The notes: generated by a model from the letters alone, not told the origin. Shown: positions 1 through 8,389, numbered from the stretch's first letter. The stretch is DNA of 38,817 bases from Rhizobium sp. J15 (GCF_002531825.1 NZ_NWSX01000055.1:1-38817); one strand, 5' to 3'. Made by a program: numbers and translations.

Positions 1-903
1 ATAAGCAAAAGGGGTCAATGTTCGGTGCTGATTGACAACGAAAGTGCCGAAACGTTGAAAGCCCGGAAGATGGGTTTCCCTCAAAAGGGCGATCCTTTCT
101 TCAACGATTTTGGCGTAGGCAGCGGTTGCTCCGAACCTGTTCCTGGTTTCAGCCGTGGCCGAAATGATGTGCGACGAGAGAACTGTGATCTCCTCGAGTA
201 GCCGTTTGTGCTGGTGTCCAGGAGTGATCAAGTTCCGGCTGGTCAGTTGAATAAGTTCCGCATCATACTCGCCGAGAAGCGGAGCGAGACGTCGTGCCTC
301 TGGCAATCCGAGCAGTGCCATCGCCCTGTAGGTTTCGATCTCAAAGATCCGGCGGACCGTGCGCCCCAAGCGATGTGCGTTGAGGTCCTTGTTGACCAGG
401 ATGATTCTGCTTGGATTGTCCCCTCGGACGCGAAAATCGGAGCAAACTTGCGCCGAGCCACCAGCAATCGATGATGCGGCGGTGTCGCCGAAATCGAAGG
501 TTTTCAGAACCGATTGCAGTTCGTCCGGAGGACCTTCTAAAACGAGGATGCTGATGTGGCATACCAGGCGAGGTGAGCTTAGTCCCGCCACCCGCGCAAA
601 ATCACCTTCTCGGAGCTCAGATTGCGGCCAGCGCTCGGGCTCAGACCCTAACCGCCGTACGCGTGTGACCGTCACGAACTCGGTATGCCTTTCGACCCTG
701 ATAGAAACTTCACCATCTTCTTCGCGGCTGTCGTGGAACTCCTTGATCGATTCACCCATGGGCATGAAAGCAACGTGCTCGACGATCGCTGGACCGACAA
801 AATAAATCGAAGGCCGAGCGTGAAGCTCGGCATTGAAGTCTACTGAAGGCGGCCCCGCACTTATCGTCGTCGAAGCTGCTTGATCTGCGCGATCTAAGGC
901 CAC
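1..903 (-). CDS. DUF3422 family protein, 3' end outside the window
   Basis: The minus-strand frame is open from a GTG at 903 to the window edge with no stop, giving 301 codons; the C-terminus is missing. A strong site (GGGGAGG) lies 5 nt before the GTG. The N-terminal part contains NAELHARPSIYFVGPAIVEH, the start typical of DUF3422 proteins (predicted membrane-anchored proteins of unknown function, usually about 420 aa). Later come a segment around IFEIETYRAMALLGLPEARR and a helical stretch near the edge. DUF3422 proteins normally have C-terminal membrane helices, which would lie beyond this window. The gene is transcribed away from the transketolase operon and shares a roughly 230-bp intergenic region with it. 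No metabolic link to the neighbours is evident. The family assignment is from recall of its conserved opening and is fairly secure; the function is unknown. Confidence 0.75.
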   Translation of the reverse strand, partial: MALDRADQAASTTISAGPPSVDFNAELHARPSIYFVGPAIVEHVAFMPMGESIKEFHDSREEDGEVSIRVERHTEFVTVTRVRRLGSEPERWPQSELREGDFARVAGLSSPRLVCHISILVLEGPPDELQSVLKTFDFGDTAASSIAGGSAQVCSDFRVRGDNPSRIILVNKDLNAHRLGRTVRRIFEIETYRAMALLGLPEARRLAPLLGEYDAELIQLTSRNLITPGHQHKRLLEEITVLSSHIISATAETRNRFGATAAYAKIVEERIALLRETHLPGFQRFGTFVVNQHRTLTPFAY

Positions 904-980
904 GCTTACCTCCCCAATAAACGAAACCCAGGCCCCAGAAAGACCGGCGGTAATGACGATCTTACATCACCGGCCGAGAT

Positions 981-1005
981 AAGGTATAAGGTATGACGTA
1001 TGATC
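981..1005. promoter_or_regulatory. GGTATGAC-type operator upstream of transketolase operon
   Basis: Tandem 7-bp units AGGTATA, AGGTATG and ACGTATG run from 982 to 1002. The 16-bp core GGTATGACGTATGATC (990-1005) matches cores at 8421, 9326, 11739 and 19970. It lies about 130 bp before the proposed transketolase start. The most likely binder is the FadR-type regulator encoded at 7688-8389; this is inference from co-occurrence. Confidence 0.6.
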
Positions 1006-1044
1006 GCAAACAAAGCAAGCTGTTGCTAAGATGTTGGAATTATA

Positions 1045-1081
1045 ACAAAATCACACTAATTGTGTTTCTTTGTGATTTCGT
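1045..1081. promoter_or_regulatory. Inverted repeat matching the DeoR-gene operator
   Basis: The left arm ACAAAATCACA (1045-1055) and right arm TGTGATTTCGT (1071-1081) are inverted copies with one mismatch and a 15-bp spacer. The same arms with a similar spacer lie upstream of the DeoR-type gene (25800-25839). This suggests that the DeoR regulator controls the transketolase operon as well as its own promoter. The site lies 55 bp before the proposed TTG start, where a repressor could block transcription. Confidence 0.6.
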
Positions 1082-1135
1082 ATTGTTATTTTGACGATAA
1101 TGGGTCACATTGCGACCGACAAAAGGGAGGAAGAG

Positions 1136-3130
1136 TTGACAGCAGCAGTTTCAATTCGCGATCTCGCGACCGCTATCCGAGTCCTATCCATCGACGGCGT
1201 CGAGGCGGCAAAATCCGGTCACCCTGGCATGCCGATGGGTATGGCTGATGCAGCGGCCGTGCTGTTCGACAGGCACCTCAAATTCGATGCAAGCGAACCG
1301 GGGTGGCCAGACCGCGATCGGTTCGTCTTGTCGAACGGGCACGGCTCGATGCTGCTGTACAGCCTTCTCCACCTGACCGGGTACGAAGACCTGCCCATCG
1401 AGGAGATTCGTAATTTCCGTCAATGGGGTTCTAAAACGCCGGGCCATCCGGAGTACGGCCACACAGCAGGCGTCGAGACGACGACAGGGCCGCTGGGGCA
1501 GGGGATTGCGTCCGCTGTTGGGATGGCTATCGCAGAGCGGCGCCTGGCGACTGAATTCGGGACTGCGCTTGTAGACCACCACACCTACGTCTTCTGCGGA
1601 GACGGATGCCTCATGGAAGGTGTTGGTCAGGAAGCTGCCTCACTCGCCGGCCATCTTCAGCTTGGCAAGTTGATCGTGCTCTACGACGACAATTCCATCA
1701 CCATCGATGGCTCAACTGCGATCGCGTTTTCGGAAGATGTGCTCGCGAGGTTCGACGCGTACGGATGGCACACGCAGCGCGTCGATGGCCACGACCCAGA
1801 TGCGATCGACGCGGCGATATCGAAGGCAAAGGCGGATGCATCGCGACCGTCGCTCATCGCTCTGAAAACCATCATCGGATATGGTTCTCCATCTAAGGCA
1901 GGAACAAGCTCGGCGCATGGCGCACCGCTGGGCGCGAGCGAAGCCGCTGCAACAAAGGAAGTCTATGGCTGGGCGGCAGATGCATTCGAGATCCCTGCTT
2001 CAATCCAGGAGAGATGGCGCGAAATCGGTGCAAGAGGCGCTAAGGCTCGTGGGGAGTGGCAAGCGCGGCTCGAGGCAGCGGATGCGGGCGTCAAGAGCGA
2101 GTTTCAGCGTCGTGCCGCCGGCTCATTGCCGACGCAATACGTCGAAGCAGTAAACGCTGCCAAGGCGAAGCTGCTCGACAAGCCGCAATCGGTGGCCACG
2201 CGCAAAGCGAGCCAGATTGCGCTGGAGGCGCTGACGGAGTTGCTTCCGGAAATGATCGGCGGCTCGGCGGACCTCACCCATTCGAACTTGACCCGGGTTC
2301 CGGCCGTGGACAGCGATTTCACCGCCACTGCAAGCGGGCGGTATGTCAGTTATGGCGTGCGGGAGTTCGCTATGGCCGCCGCGATGAACGGCATGGCGGC
2401 TCACGGCGGCGTCATACCCTATGGCGGCACGTTCCTTGTATTCTCGGATTATTGCCGCAACGCCATTCGTGTGGCGGCGTTGATGGGCGTCCGCTCTATC
2501 TTCGTGATGACGCATGATTCGATCGGTCTTGGCGAAGACGGTCCGACCCACCAGCCCGTCGAGCATCTCGCCAGCCTCAGGGCGATGCCGAACTTGCATG
2601 TGTTCAGGCCCGCCGACACGATCGAAACGCTGGAATGCTGGGACCTTGCGATAACCAGCAAGGACACTCCGTCGGTTCTGGCGCTCTCGCGGCAGAACGT
2701 CCCCCAGCTCCGCTCGGAGCGTGACGACACCAATCGCTGCGCGCGCGGAGCCTACGTATTGCGGGAAGCCAGTAGCGAACGTGCCGTTACGCTTATTGCC
2801 ACCGGAACAGAGGTCGCACTTGCGATCCAAGCAGCCGAAGAGCTCGAGGCGAGAAACATTCCGGCCGCGGTCGTCTCGATGCCGAGCTGGGATCTCTTCG
2901 AGCGGCAGACCAGGGATTATCGGAATGCGGTCCTGGGAGACGCACCACGCATCGCCGTGGAAGCGCTCTCGAAGTTCGGCTGGACCAGGTATGTCGACAG
3001 CGAGGACGACGTGATCGGGATGTCGGGGTTCGGGGCGTCCGCACCGGCGGAGACCTTGTACGAAAAGTTCGGAATCACTCAAGACGCGATTGTCGCGCGC
3101 GCCGTTGCGAGAGTGAGGGGCGACGAATGA
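1136..3130 (+). CDS. Transketolase (Calvin/pentose-phosphate type)
   Basis: Thiamine-diphosphate enzyme moving two-carbon ketol units between sugar phosphates (xylulose 5-P, ribose 5-P, erythrose 4-P, sedoheptulose 7-P). The protein is about 664 aa, the usual full length. Motifs seen include KSGHPGMPMGMAD and GPLGQGIASAVGMA in the N-terminal half, GDGCLMEGVGQEA for ThDP/Mg binding, REFAMAAAMNGMAAHGG in the pyrimidine-binding domain, and THDSIGLGEDGPTHQP. I chose TTG at 1136 because GGGAGG sits 5 nt upstream and the product then begins just before the conserved domain; ATG at 1100 and TTG at 1091 are alternatives with poorer sites. The stop overlaps the next ATG (ATGA at 3127), indicating translational coupling. 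It opens a cbbT-cbbF-cbbA-like block, but phosphoribulokinase and true RuBisCO genes are absent, so a role in erythrose 4-phosphate disposal is more likely than carbon fixation. Two operator types precede it. Confidence 0.93.
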   Translation: MTAAVSIRDLATAIRVLSIDGVEAAKSGHPGMPMGMADAAAVLFDRHLKFDASEPGWPDRDRFVLSNGHGSMLLYSLLHLTGYEDLPIEEIRNFRQWGSKTPGHPEYGHTAGVETTTGPLGQGIASAVGMAIAERRLATEFGTALVDHHTYVFCGDGCLMEGVGQEAASLAGHLQLGKLIVLYDDNSITIDGSTAIAFSEDVLARFDAYGWHTQRVDGHDPDAIDAAISKAKADASRPSLIALKTIIGYGSPSKAGTSSAHGAPLGASEAAATKEVYGWAADAFEIPASIQERWREIGARGAKARGEWQARLEAADAGVKSEFQRRAAGSLPTQYVEAVNAAKAKLLDKPQSVATRKASQIALEALTELLPEMIGGSADLTHSNLTRVPAVDSDFTATASGRYVSYGVREFAMAAAMNGMAAHGGVIPYGGTFLVFSDYCRNAIRVAALMGVRSIFVMTHDSIGLGEDGPTHQPVEHLASLRAMPNLHVFRPADTIETLECWDLAITSKDTPSVLALSRQNVPQLRSERDDTNRCARGAYVLREASSERAVTLIATGTEVALAIQAAEELEARNIPAAVVSMPSWDLFERQTRDYRNAVLGDAPRIAVEALSKFGWTRYVDSEDDVIGMSGFGASAPAETLYEKFGITQDAIVARAVARVRGDE

Positions 3131-4149
3131 GCGCGTCAGTAGGTCTCGCCGACGACCAAACCCGCGCCCAGTATGGGTCGGTTGATCAGTACCTTTCGAA
3201 ATGGGCTGGTGAGGACACGGCGCGTCAGAGCGTGGCGGCACTGATCAACGGTGTGCTGGATGCTGCCTGTCTACTGTCCGAGCGCATTGCGGCGGGTTCC
3301 CTGGACGGCGACCCCGCACGCCTGGTCGGATCCAATTCCGACGGAGATGCGCAAAAGGCCATCGACGTCGCGTCGCATGAGTTGTTCGTCGAAATCTTGG
3401 AACGGGCGGGGGCTGCCTGGGTCTTATCCGAGGAGGCCGACGCGCCGCTTGTGTTTAAAGGCCAGCATTTCGCGGTCGCAATCGACCCGATCGACGGTTC
3501 GGGCAACGTGGGACTGGGTACGCCCGTCGGCACGATCTTCTCGATCATTCCATTCAGCCAGGGGGAAGATCCCTTCTTGGCCCCTGGAAAGCGACAGGCC
3601 GCGGCCGGTTATGTCTCATTCGGCAATACAGTGGATCTGGGTTTCTCGGTCGGCGAGGGTGTGCTGCTGGCGACGATGCATCCACAAACCGGCGAGTTTC
3701 TGATCGTCAAAAGGCAGGTCCAGATACCTCGGGACACATCCGAACTCGCATACAACGCTTCCAACCACCGTCACCTTCAACCTGGCCTCAGCCTGTACCT
3801 TCATGACTGTTTGGCTGGTAAGGAGGGCGCACGCGGCCGCGATTTCAACATGCGTTGGCTGGGATCGGCTGTCGGAGAGCTCCACCGGATCCTGCTCAGG
3901 GGCGGGGTCTTCTTCTACGCCGGCGACAAGCGCCCGGGCTACGAAAATGGACGGCTTCGGCTGGTGTATGAGGCAAACCCGATTGCGTTCCTGATGAAGC
4001 AGTCAGGGGGGCGGGCGACAGACGGCGCTTCGGCGATCCTGGACAAGGTCCCGACCTCTCACCATTGCCGCACGCCGCTTGTTTTCGGTTCGGCGACCGA
4101 GGTCGACCTGATCGCGAGCTATCTCAATTCCAACCCAACCAGCGAGTGA
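3127..4149 (+). CDS. Class I fructose-1,6-/sedoheptulose-1,7-bisphosphatase
   Basis: Hydrolyses the C1 phosphate of fructose 1,6-bisphosphate; Calvin-type homologues often also accept sedoheptulose 1,7-bisphosphate. At 340 aa it has normal family length. The metal-binding motif appears as DPIDGSGN (usual form DPLDGSSN), preceded by SEEADAP, the acidic metal-ligand loop. The C-terminal substrate region contains RWLGSAVGELHRILLRGG and a GYENGRLRLVYEANPIAFL block typical of class I enzymes. Its ATG overlaps the transketolase stop by 4 nt, and the aldolase follows after 6 nt, so all three are probably translated from one message. Together with the aldolase it could convert erythrose 4-P plus dihydroxyacetone-P to sedoheptulose 7-P. 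Dual specificity is inferred from context and cannot be proved from sequence alone. Confidence 0.92.
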   Translation: MSASVGLADDQTRAQYGSVDQYLSKWAGEDTARQSVAALINGVLDAACLLSERIAAGSLDGDPARLVGSNSDGDAQKAIDVASHELFVEILERAGAAWVLSEEADAPLVFKGQHFAVAIDPIDGSGNVGLGTPVGTIFSIIPFSQGEDPFLAPGKRQAAAGYVSFGNTVDLGFSVGEGVLLATMHPQTGEFLIVKRQVQIPRDTSELAYNASNHRHLQPGLSLYLHDCLAGKEGARGRDFNMRWLGSAVGELHRILLRGGVFFYAGDKRPGYENGRLRLVYEANPIAFLMKQSGGRATDGASAILDKVPTSHHCRTPLVFGSATEVDLIASYLNSNPTSE

Positions 4150-4155
4150 CACTTC

Positions 4156-5205
4156 ATGGCCAGGATCACTCTCCGCCAATTGCTGGATGATGCCGCCGAA
4201 CACGGCTACGGTGTCCCGGCGTTCAACATCAACAACATGGAACAGGCGCTTGCCATCATGGAAGCGGCCGATGAGACGGATTCGCCCGTCATTCTGCAGG
4301 CGAGCCGCGGCGCGCGGGCCTATGTCAATGACATCATGCTCAAGCATATGATGGATGCTGTCACCGAGATCTATCCGCATATTCCCGTTTGCGTTCACCT
4401 TGACCACGGAAACGAACCGAGCACCTGCGTCACCGCGATACAACACGGTTTCACGTCGGTGATGATGGACGGATCGATCCGAGCTGACGGGAAAACGCCG
4501 GCGGACTGGGATTACAACGTAAAGGTCACGAAAAGCGTCAGTGAAACGGCCCACTGGGCAGGGGTGTCGGTGGAAGGGGAGCTCGGCGTTTTGGGCTCGC
4601 TGGAAACCGGAATGGGCGAAGCCGAAGACGGTCACGGTGCCGAAGGCAAGCTCGATCCGCATCAGCTTTTGACCGATCCGGAGGAAGCCGCGAAGTTTGT
4701 CAAAGAGACCAAGGTCGACGCCCTTGCCGTCGCAATGGGCACCAGCCACGGCGCCTACAAGTTCTCACGTCGCCCGGACGGAGATGTCCTGGCAATGGAT
4801 GTCATAGAGGCAATCCACCGAAAACTTCCGAACACGCATCTCGTCATGCACGGTTCGTCGAGCGTGCCGGAGGAGTTGCAGGAAATCTTCAATCGTTTCG
4901 GCGGCCGGATGAAGCCGACCTGGGGCGTACCGCTCGAAGAAATCCTGCGGGGCATCCGGCATGGCGTACGAAAGGTCAATATCGACACGGATTGCCGCAT
5001 GGCAATGACGGGGCAGGTGCGCAGAGTGCTGGCCGAAGATCCGACAGAATTCGACCCTCGCAAATACTTGAAGCCAGCAATGACGGCGCTTTCGAAGCTC
5101 TGTCGCGAAAGATTCGAAGCTTTCGGAACGGCCGGGCGCGCAAGCTCTATCAACGTCATGCCACTCGCGGAAATGGCGAAGCGGTATCGAGCCGGCTCGC
5201 TGTAG
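4156..5205 (+). CDS. Class II fructose-bisphosphate aldolase, Calvin-cycle subtype
   Basis: Zinc-dependent aldolase joining dihydroxyacetone phosphate to glyceraldehyde 3-P, or to erythrose 4-P to give sedoheptulose bisphosphate. The 349-aa length and the opening ARITLRQLLDDAAEHGYGVP with AFNINNMEQALAIMEAA match the CbbA-type class II subfamily. Zinc and active-site motifs seen are HLDHG, MMDGS, EGELGVLG, AMGTSHGAYK, VMHGSSSVPEEL and KVNIDTD. It starts 6 nt after the bisphosphatase stop. Such enzymes normally sit in cbb operons beside phosphoribulokinase and RuBisCO, neither of which is present here. I infer that it acts with its two upstream neighbours to assimilate tetrose phosphate made by the isomerases downstream. 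Confidence 0.93.
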   Translation: MARITLRQLLDDAAEHGYGVPAFNINNMEQALAIMEAADETDSPVILQASRGARAYVNDIMLKHMMDAVTEIYPHIPVCVHLDHGNEPSTCVTAIQHGFTSVMMDGSIRADGKTPADWDYNVKVTKSVSETAHWAGVSVEGELGVLGSLETGMGEAEDGHGAEGKLDPHQLLTDPEEAAKFVKETKVDALAVAMGTSHGAYKFSRRPDGDVLAMDVIEAIHRKLPNTHLVMHGSSSVPEELQEIFNRFGGRMKPTWGVPLEEILRGIRHGVRKVNIDTDCRMAMTGQVRRVLAEDPTEFDPRKYLKPAMTALSKLCRERFEAFGTAGRASSINVMPLAEMAKRYRAGSL

Positions 5206-5248
5206 GTCGGTCAACGGCAACTTGTATGTAAATGTGGTGAAGCGGGAC

Positions 5249-6019
5249 ATGACCGAGAAGAAGCGCCTCTGGATTGGCACCAGCTGGAAGATGAACAAGA
5301 CGCTTGCCGATGCCGCGCAGTTTGCGCACGGTCTCTGGGTCGCAGACTCCACTGCCCATCCGCGCATCCAGCGCTTCGTCATCCCTCCATTCACTGTTGT
5401 CCGAGAAGTGAAAACCGCATTGGCGGGTACGTCGGTGCAGGTCGGCGCCCAGAACATGCATTGGGCCGAAGAGGGTGCATGGACTGGCGAGATTTCCCCG
5501 GTAATGCTCCGGGATTGCAGCGTGGACATCGTCGAACTTGGTCACTCCGAGAGGCGTGAACACTTCGGCGAGACGGATGTGACGGTAGGGCTGAAAGTTG
5601 AGGCGGCGGTTCGCCACGGCTTGATCCCGCTCATCTGCATAGGAGAGACACTTCCAGAACGCGAGGCCGGGCGCGCCCGGGAGATCCTCGAGCGCCAGGT
5701 TTGCGGCGCGTTGGGGCGCCTCACCACCCTCCAGAAGGACAAACCGATCCTGCTCGCCTACGAGCCTGTCTGGGCCATTGGTGTCAATGGGATCCCCGCG
5801 ACAGCGGACTACGCCGACGCCCGCCAGGCCGAGATCATCGCGTGCGCCGAAGCCATGCTCGGCCGGCGTATACCCTGCCTCTACGGCGGTTCAGTCAACG
5901 CGGACAACTGTGAAGAGCTGATATCCTGCCCTCATGTCGACGGGCTGTTCATAGGCCGCTCGGCCTGGAAGATCGAGGGCTACCTCGACATCCTGGCAAA
6001 ATGCGCGGCCAAAATTTGA
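5249..6019 (+). CDS. TIM-barrel L-erythrulose-1-phosphate isomerase-like (EryH/LerI type)
   Basis: Triosephosphate-isomerase fold, about 256 aa. The opening is WIGTSWKMNK, with Ser where canonical enzymes have Asn (AGNWKMN). I know the TSWKMNK form from the EryH/LerI branch, which interconverts L-erythrulose 1-P and D-erythrulose 4-P in erythritol and apionate catabolism. Catalytic residues are retained: Lys14, His99 in ELGHSERREHFGE, and Glu172 in AYEPVWAIGV; the phosphate loop YGGSVN is near the C-terminus. I placed the start at ATG 5249; in-frame ATG 5222 would add nine residues, and neither has a strong ribosome site. The RpiB-like gene follows immediately, the same pairing as eryH-eryI. 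A true triosephosphate isomerase remains possible but is less likely given the motif and neighbour. Confidence 0.8.
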   Translation: MTEKKRLWIGTSWKMNKTLADAAQFAHGLWVADSTAHPRIQRFVIPPFTVVREVKTALAGTSVQVGAQNMHWAEEGAWTGEISPVMLRDCSVDIVELGHSERREHFGETDVTVGLKVEAAVRHGLIPLICIGETLPEREAGRAREILERQVCGALGRLTTLQKDKPILLAYEPVWAIGVNGIPATADYADARQAEIIACAEAMLGRRIPCLYGGSVNADNCEELISCPHVDGLFIGRSAWKIEGYLDILAKCAAKI

Positions 6020-6031
6020 GGAGTGATGGAA

Positions 6032-6487
6032 GTGAAAGTTGCAGTAGCAGGCGACAGTGCGGGCGAAGGCCTCGCCAAGGTCCTCGCCGATTATCTCAAG
6101 GACCGTTTCGACGTGTTCGAAGTCTCCAGGACCGATTCCGGTCTCGACGATTTCTATGCAGACCTCTCCGAGCGGGTTGCCAACGGAGTGCTCGACGGCA
6201 CCTACGACAAGGCCATCCTCGTGTGCGGTACCGGGATCGGCGTCTGCATTTCAGCGAACAAGGTGCCGGGCATAAGGGCAGCCCTCACGCACGACACCTA
6301 CTCCGCCGAGCGGGCGGCCCTATCGAACAACGCCCAGATCATCACCATGGGCGCCCGCGTCATCGGCTCGGAACTTGCGAAGTCTATCGTCGACTCCTTT
6401 CTCGCCCAGACATTCGACGAGAAAGGCCGCTCTGCGGGTAACGTTGCGGCGATCGACAAGGTCGACACGAAATACCACGCTCGCTAG
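6032..6487 (+). CDS. RpiB-like D-erythrulose-4-phosphate isomerase (EryI/DerI type)
   Basis: RpiB/LacA/LacB-family sugar-phosphate isomerase, about 151 aa, predicted to convert D-erythrulose 4-P to D-erythrose 4-P when paired with the upstream TIM-like enzyme. Active-site Cys65 lies in LVCGTGIG, followed by SANKVPGIRAALTHDTYSA and NNAQIITMGARVIG, all family hallmarks. The opening VKVAVAGDSAGEGLAKVLAD resembles EryI proteins. GTG at 6032 is preferred because GAGGAG (6018-6023, overlapping the previous stop) is 8 nt upstream; ATG at 6026 is only 2 nt from it. Ribose-5-phosphate isomerase B activity cannot be excluded, and homologues may do both. This is the last gene of the operon. Confidence 0.82.
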   Translation: MKVAVAGDSAGEGLAKVLADYLKDRFDVFEVSRTDSGLDDFYADLSERVANGVLDGTYDKAILVCGTGIGVCISANKVPGIRAALTHDTYSAERAALSNNAQIITMGARVIGSELAKSIVDSFLAQTFDEKGRSAGNVAAIDKVDTKYHAR

Positions 6488-6830
6488 CTGAGAAAATAGG
6501 CAAGCATCTCCGCGCGGTCGACGCGCCAGGCGAAGTGAGCCTGGCGTATCTATCGTTCTCGGATGATTTCCCTAGCCGCGCTACCCAATGCCGGGGAGCC
6601 AAAGTCACAGTCGATGTAGCGGAGCAGCACGGTGTCAACACCTTTGCTCATGGCACGCTCCGATGTGGGCGATATAATCGCTGATCTGAAGACAATTGGA
6701 TTGTTAACGACAATAATGCCTGCTTGCCGGCTGATCCGTCTGGAATTCTCAGATCGGACGAACGGCGTCGGTCAGTTTTCGATATTTGATCAAACCGGGC
6801 GGCTTGCGATCGGTGGGCTTCACGCCGCTT
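6488..6830. other. Intergenic region between convergent operons; possible gene remnant
   Basis: Apart from the hairpin at 6524-6546 I see no complete gene. On the minus strand one frame is open for about 65 codons down to a TAG at 6550-6552. It includes a 33-codon ATG-initiated stretch (6651 to 6550) containing DTVLLRYIDCDFGSPALG, which has protein-like composition. No family is recognised, no ribosome site is convincing, and the frame is closed upstream by a stop. It could be the 3' remnant of a lost gene. Confidence 0.25.
6524..6546 (+). terminator. Hairpin after the RpiB-like gene, possible terminator
   Basis: Arms CGCCAGGC (6524-6531) and GCCTGGCG (6539-6546) pair perfectly with a 7-nt loop, 36 bp after the operon's last stop. 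The following bases are T-rich but contain no long T run, so termination may be weak or Rho-assisted. Confidence 0.45.
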
Positions 6831-7664
6831 TCATCGCCGAGCAAAGGCGTCGAACGTCTCTGCCCACTCCGGATGCCAACGCGAGAGAGCAGGACGGTTC
6901 TGGACGATGTCCCCCGCCGCCCATTCGATGCGCCTCTCGTCGAGTGCTCGCGGAGTTTCGTTATCCGGGCAGAGGATGTAGAAATCACCCCGCTCGAGGC
7001 TGTTAAGCATGAAGTCGATGGTCTGCTCGGGCGTCCAAGTCGCGGCGTTTTTTTCGCCCGAAGGCGCGGTCATCCGCGTGTGAACCCAGCCGGGAATGAG
7101 CAAATGCGCCGACACCGCGCAGTTCTTCCGGTTCCGCAGTTCGTGCGCCAAGGCTTCGGTGTAGGATTTCACCGCAGCCTTGGAAACATTGTAAGCCGGA
7201 TTTCCAGGAGGCGTTGTGATGCCCTGTTTAGAGCCAGTGTTGATGATAACGGACGTTTCGCCATGAGCTTCAACGATTGGGAAAAACGCCTGTGTTCCAT
7301 TCAGGACGCCCCAGAAGTTGACTGCCAGCATGCGTTCCCAGGCGTCCCGGTCATCGACCGCCGTTGACGGCTGGCCCATTCCGGCATTGTTCATCAACAC
7401 GGTGACGGGCGGCATCTCGGCTGCGGCCTGTTCTGCCGCTCGCTTCATGGCTTCGATATCGGAGACGTCGACACCTATCGTTCCCACGTTCGCGCCGAGC
7501 CTGCGCAGTTCGTTGGTAGAACTGTCAAGGCGCTCGCCCGGTAGGTCGATCATCACGACTGCCATTTCGAGCGAGACAGCGCACTTGGCCGCCGCCAGGC
7601 CGATGCCTGAGGCAGCACCTGTGATGACGGCGGTGCGACCTGCGCGGAATGCGGGATGCGCCAT
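6831..7664 (-). CDS. Short-chain dehydrogenase/reductase (SDR 1)
   Basis: NAD(P)-dependent oxidoreductase of classical SDR type, 277 aa. Seen: nucleotide loop TGAASGIG (16-23), an acidic residue after strand 2 (VVMIDLPG) favouring NAD, MNNAG (91-95), and the catalytic set Ser145, Tyr158, Lys162 (YNVSK). The C-terminal region is longer than the 250-aa average and ends in a segment rich in Trp and Glu. It lies 23 bp downstream of the FadR-type regulator gene on the same strand, so the two are probably cotranscribed. In a sugar-acid pathway it may oxidise a secondary hydroxyl, but no substrate can be read from sequence. It runs convergently towards the RpiB-like gene. Confidence 0.85.
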   Translation of the reverse strand: MAHPAFRAGRTAVITGAASGIGLAAAKCAVSLEMAVVMIDLPGERLDSSTNELRRLGANVGTIGVDVSDIEAMKRAAEQAAAEMPPVTVLMNNAGMGQPSTAVDDRDAWERMLAVNFWGVLNGTQAFFPIVEAHGETSVIINTGSKQGITTPPGNPAYNVSKAAVKSYTEALAHELRNRKNCAVSAHLLIPGWVHTRMTAPSGEKNAATWTPEQTIDFMLNSLERGDFYILCPDNETPRALDERRIEWAAGDIVQNRPALSRWHPEWAETFDAFARR

Positions 7665-7687
7665 GCTTTGTCCTTACGTTCTGGCTG

Positions 7688-8389
7688 TCATTTCAACAGC
7701 GACGTGCGGAAATGTTCCATGTTCTCCTCGACGCTCTCCCGGCTGAGGTCACCGGTCTTCCTGTCTCGGATCATTTCAAACATGTGTTCGTGGAGACCGA
7801 CCGCGCGCCATTTTCCACTGACCTCAAGCGATTTCTGGACCCAAGGCGCGACCATCGTCAGCACGAAGTCGGCGATCACGACGATCAACGGGTTTCCGGC
7901 AGCCTTGTATATTGCTCGGTGGAAATCGAGGTCGGCTTTCAGGAGGTCTTCGATCGCGGAGTTCGGATCCTCCGACAACCTTTTCAGTCGGTCGATGCAC
8001 TCTCTCATCGTGGCGAGATCTTCGTCCGTGCGCCGCAGGGACGCGAGTTCCGAACAGTTGCGGTCGAAAATGTATCGCAGCTCCATCAGCATTTCAGGTG
8101 TCGAACTCTGAAGATAGAGCTGAAACATCGCAAGCGGCATCGCCGGAAGGCCTTCGTCCTTACGGATGTAGTTGCCGAAGCCGTGGCGCGTCTCGACAAG
8201 TCCCGACACCGCGAGTGTTTTGATCGCCTCTCTGATTGGTGTGCGGCTGATGCCCAGAAGCTGGGCCAGCTCCTTTTCATTGGGAAGTTTGTCACCGGGC
8301 CCAAGGTTGCCTTTGGCAATTTCGCCCGTAATGTAGTCGAGCGCTATGTCCAACCTGCTTGGGATTTTCTTTGGATCAACAGACAGCAT
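7688..8389 (-). CDS. GntR-family transcriptional regulator, FadR/FCD subfamily
   Basis: DNA-binding regulator of 233 aa. The N-terminal winged helix shows GDKLPNEKELAQLLGISRTP and IREAIKTLAVSGLVETRHG. The all-helical FCD ligand domain has metal-site residues in DLDFHRAIYKAAGNPL, GLHEHMFEMIR and EENMEHFRT. FCD regulators commonly respond to sugar acids or other carboxylates and act as repressors. A 16-bp operator-like palindrome lies 32 bp upstream of its start (8421-8436), suggesting autoregulation, and four related sites precede other units in this cluster. It is the most probable cluster-specific regulator, with a pathway intermediate as inducer (inference). The encoded start is ATG at 8389. 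Confidence 0.88.
   Translation of the reverse strand: MLSVDPKKIPSRLDIALDYITGEIAKGNLGPGDKLPNEKELAQLLGISRTPIREAIKTLAVSGLVETRHGFGNYIRKDEGLPAMPLAMFQLYLQSSTPEMLMELRYIFDRNCSELASLRRTDEDLATMRECIDRLKRLSEDPNSAIEDLLKADLDFHRAIYKAAGNPLIVVIADFVLTMVAPWVQKSLEVSGKWRAVGLHEHMFEMIRDRKTGDLSRESVEENMEHFRTSLLK

Noticed and set aside
359..805. 148-codon plus-strand frame at the left edge
   Set aside because: The opposite strand carries a continuous DUF3422 frame with a strong ribosome site; this frame is its shadow.
2123..3241. 372-codon minus-strand frame opposite transketolase
   Set aside because: It is antisense to a gene with clear motifs, has Arg/His-rich antisense composition and no ribosome site, and resembles no family.
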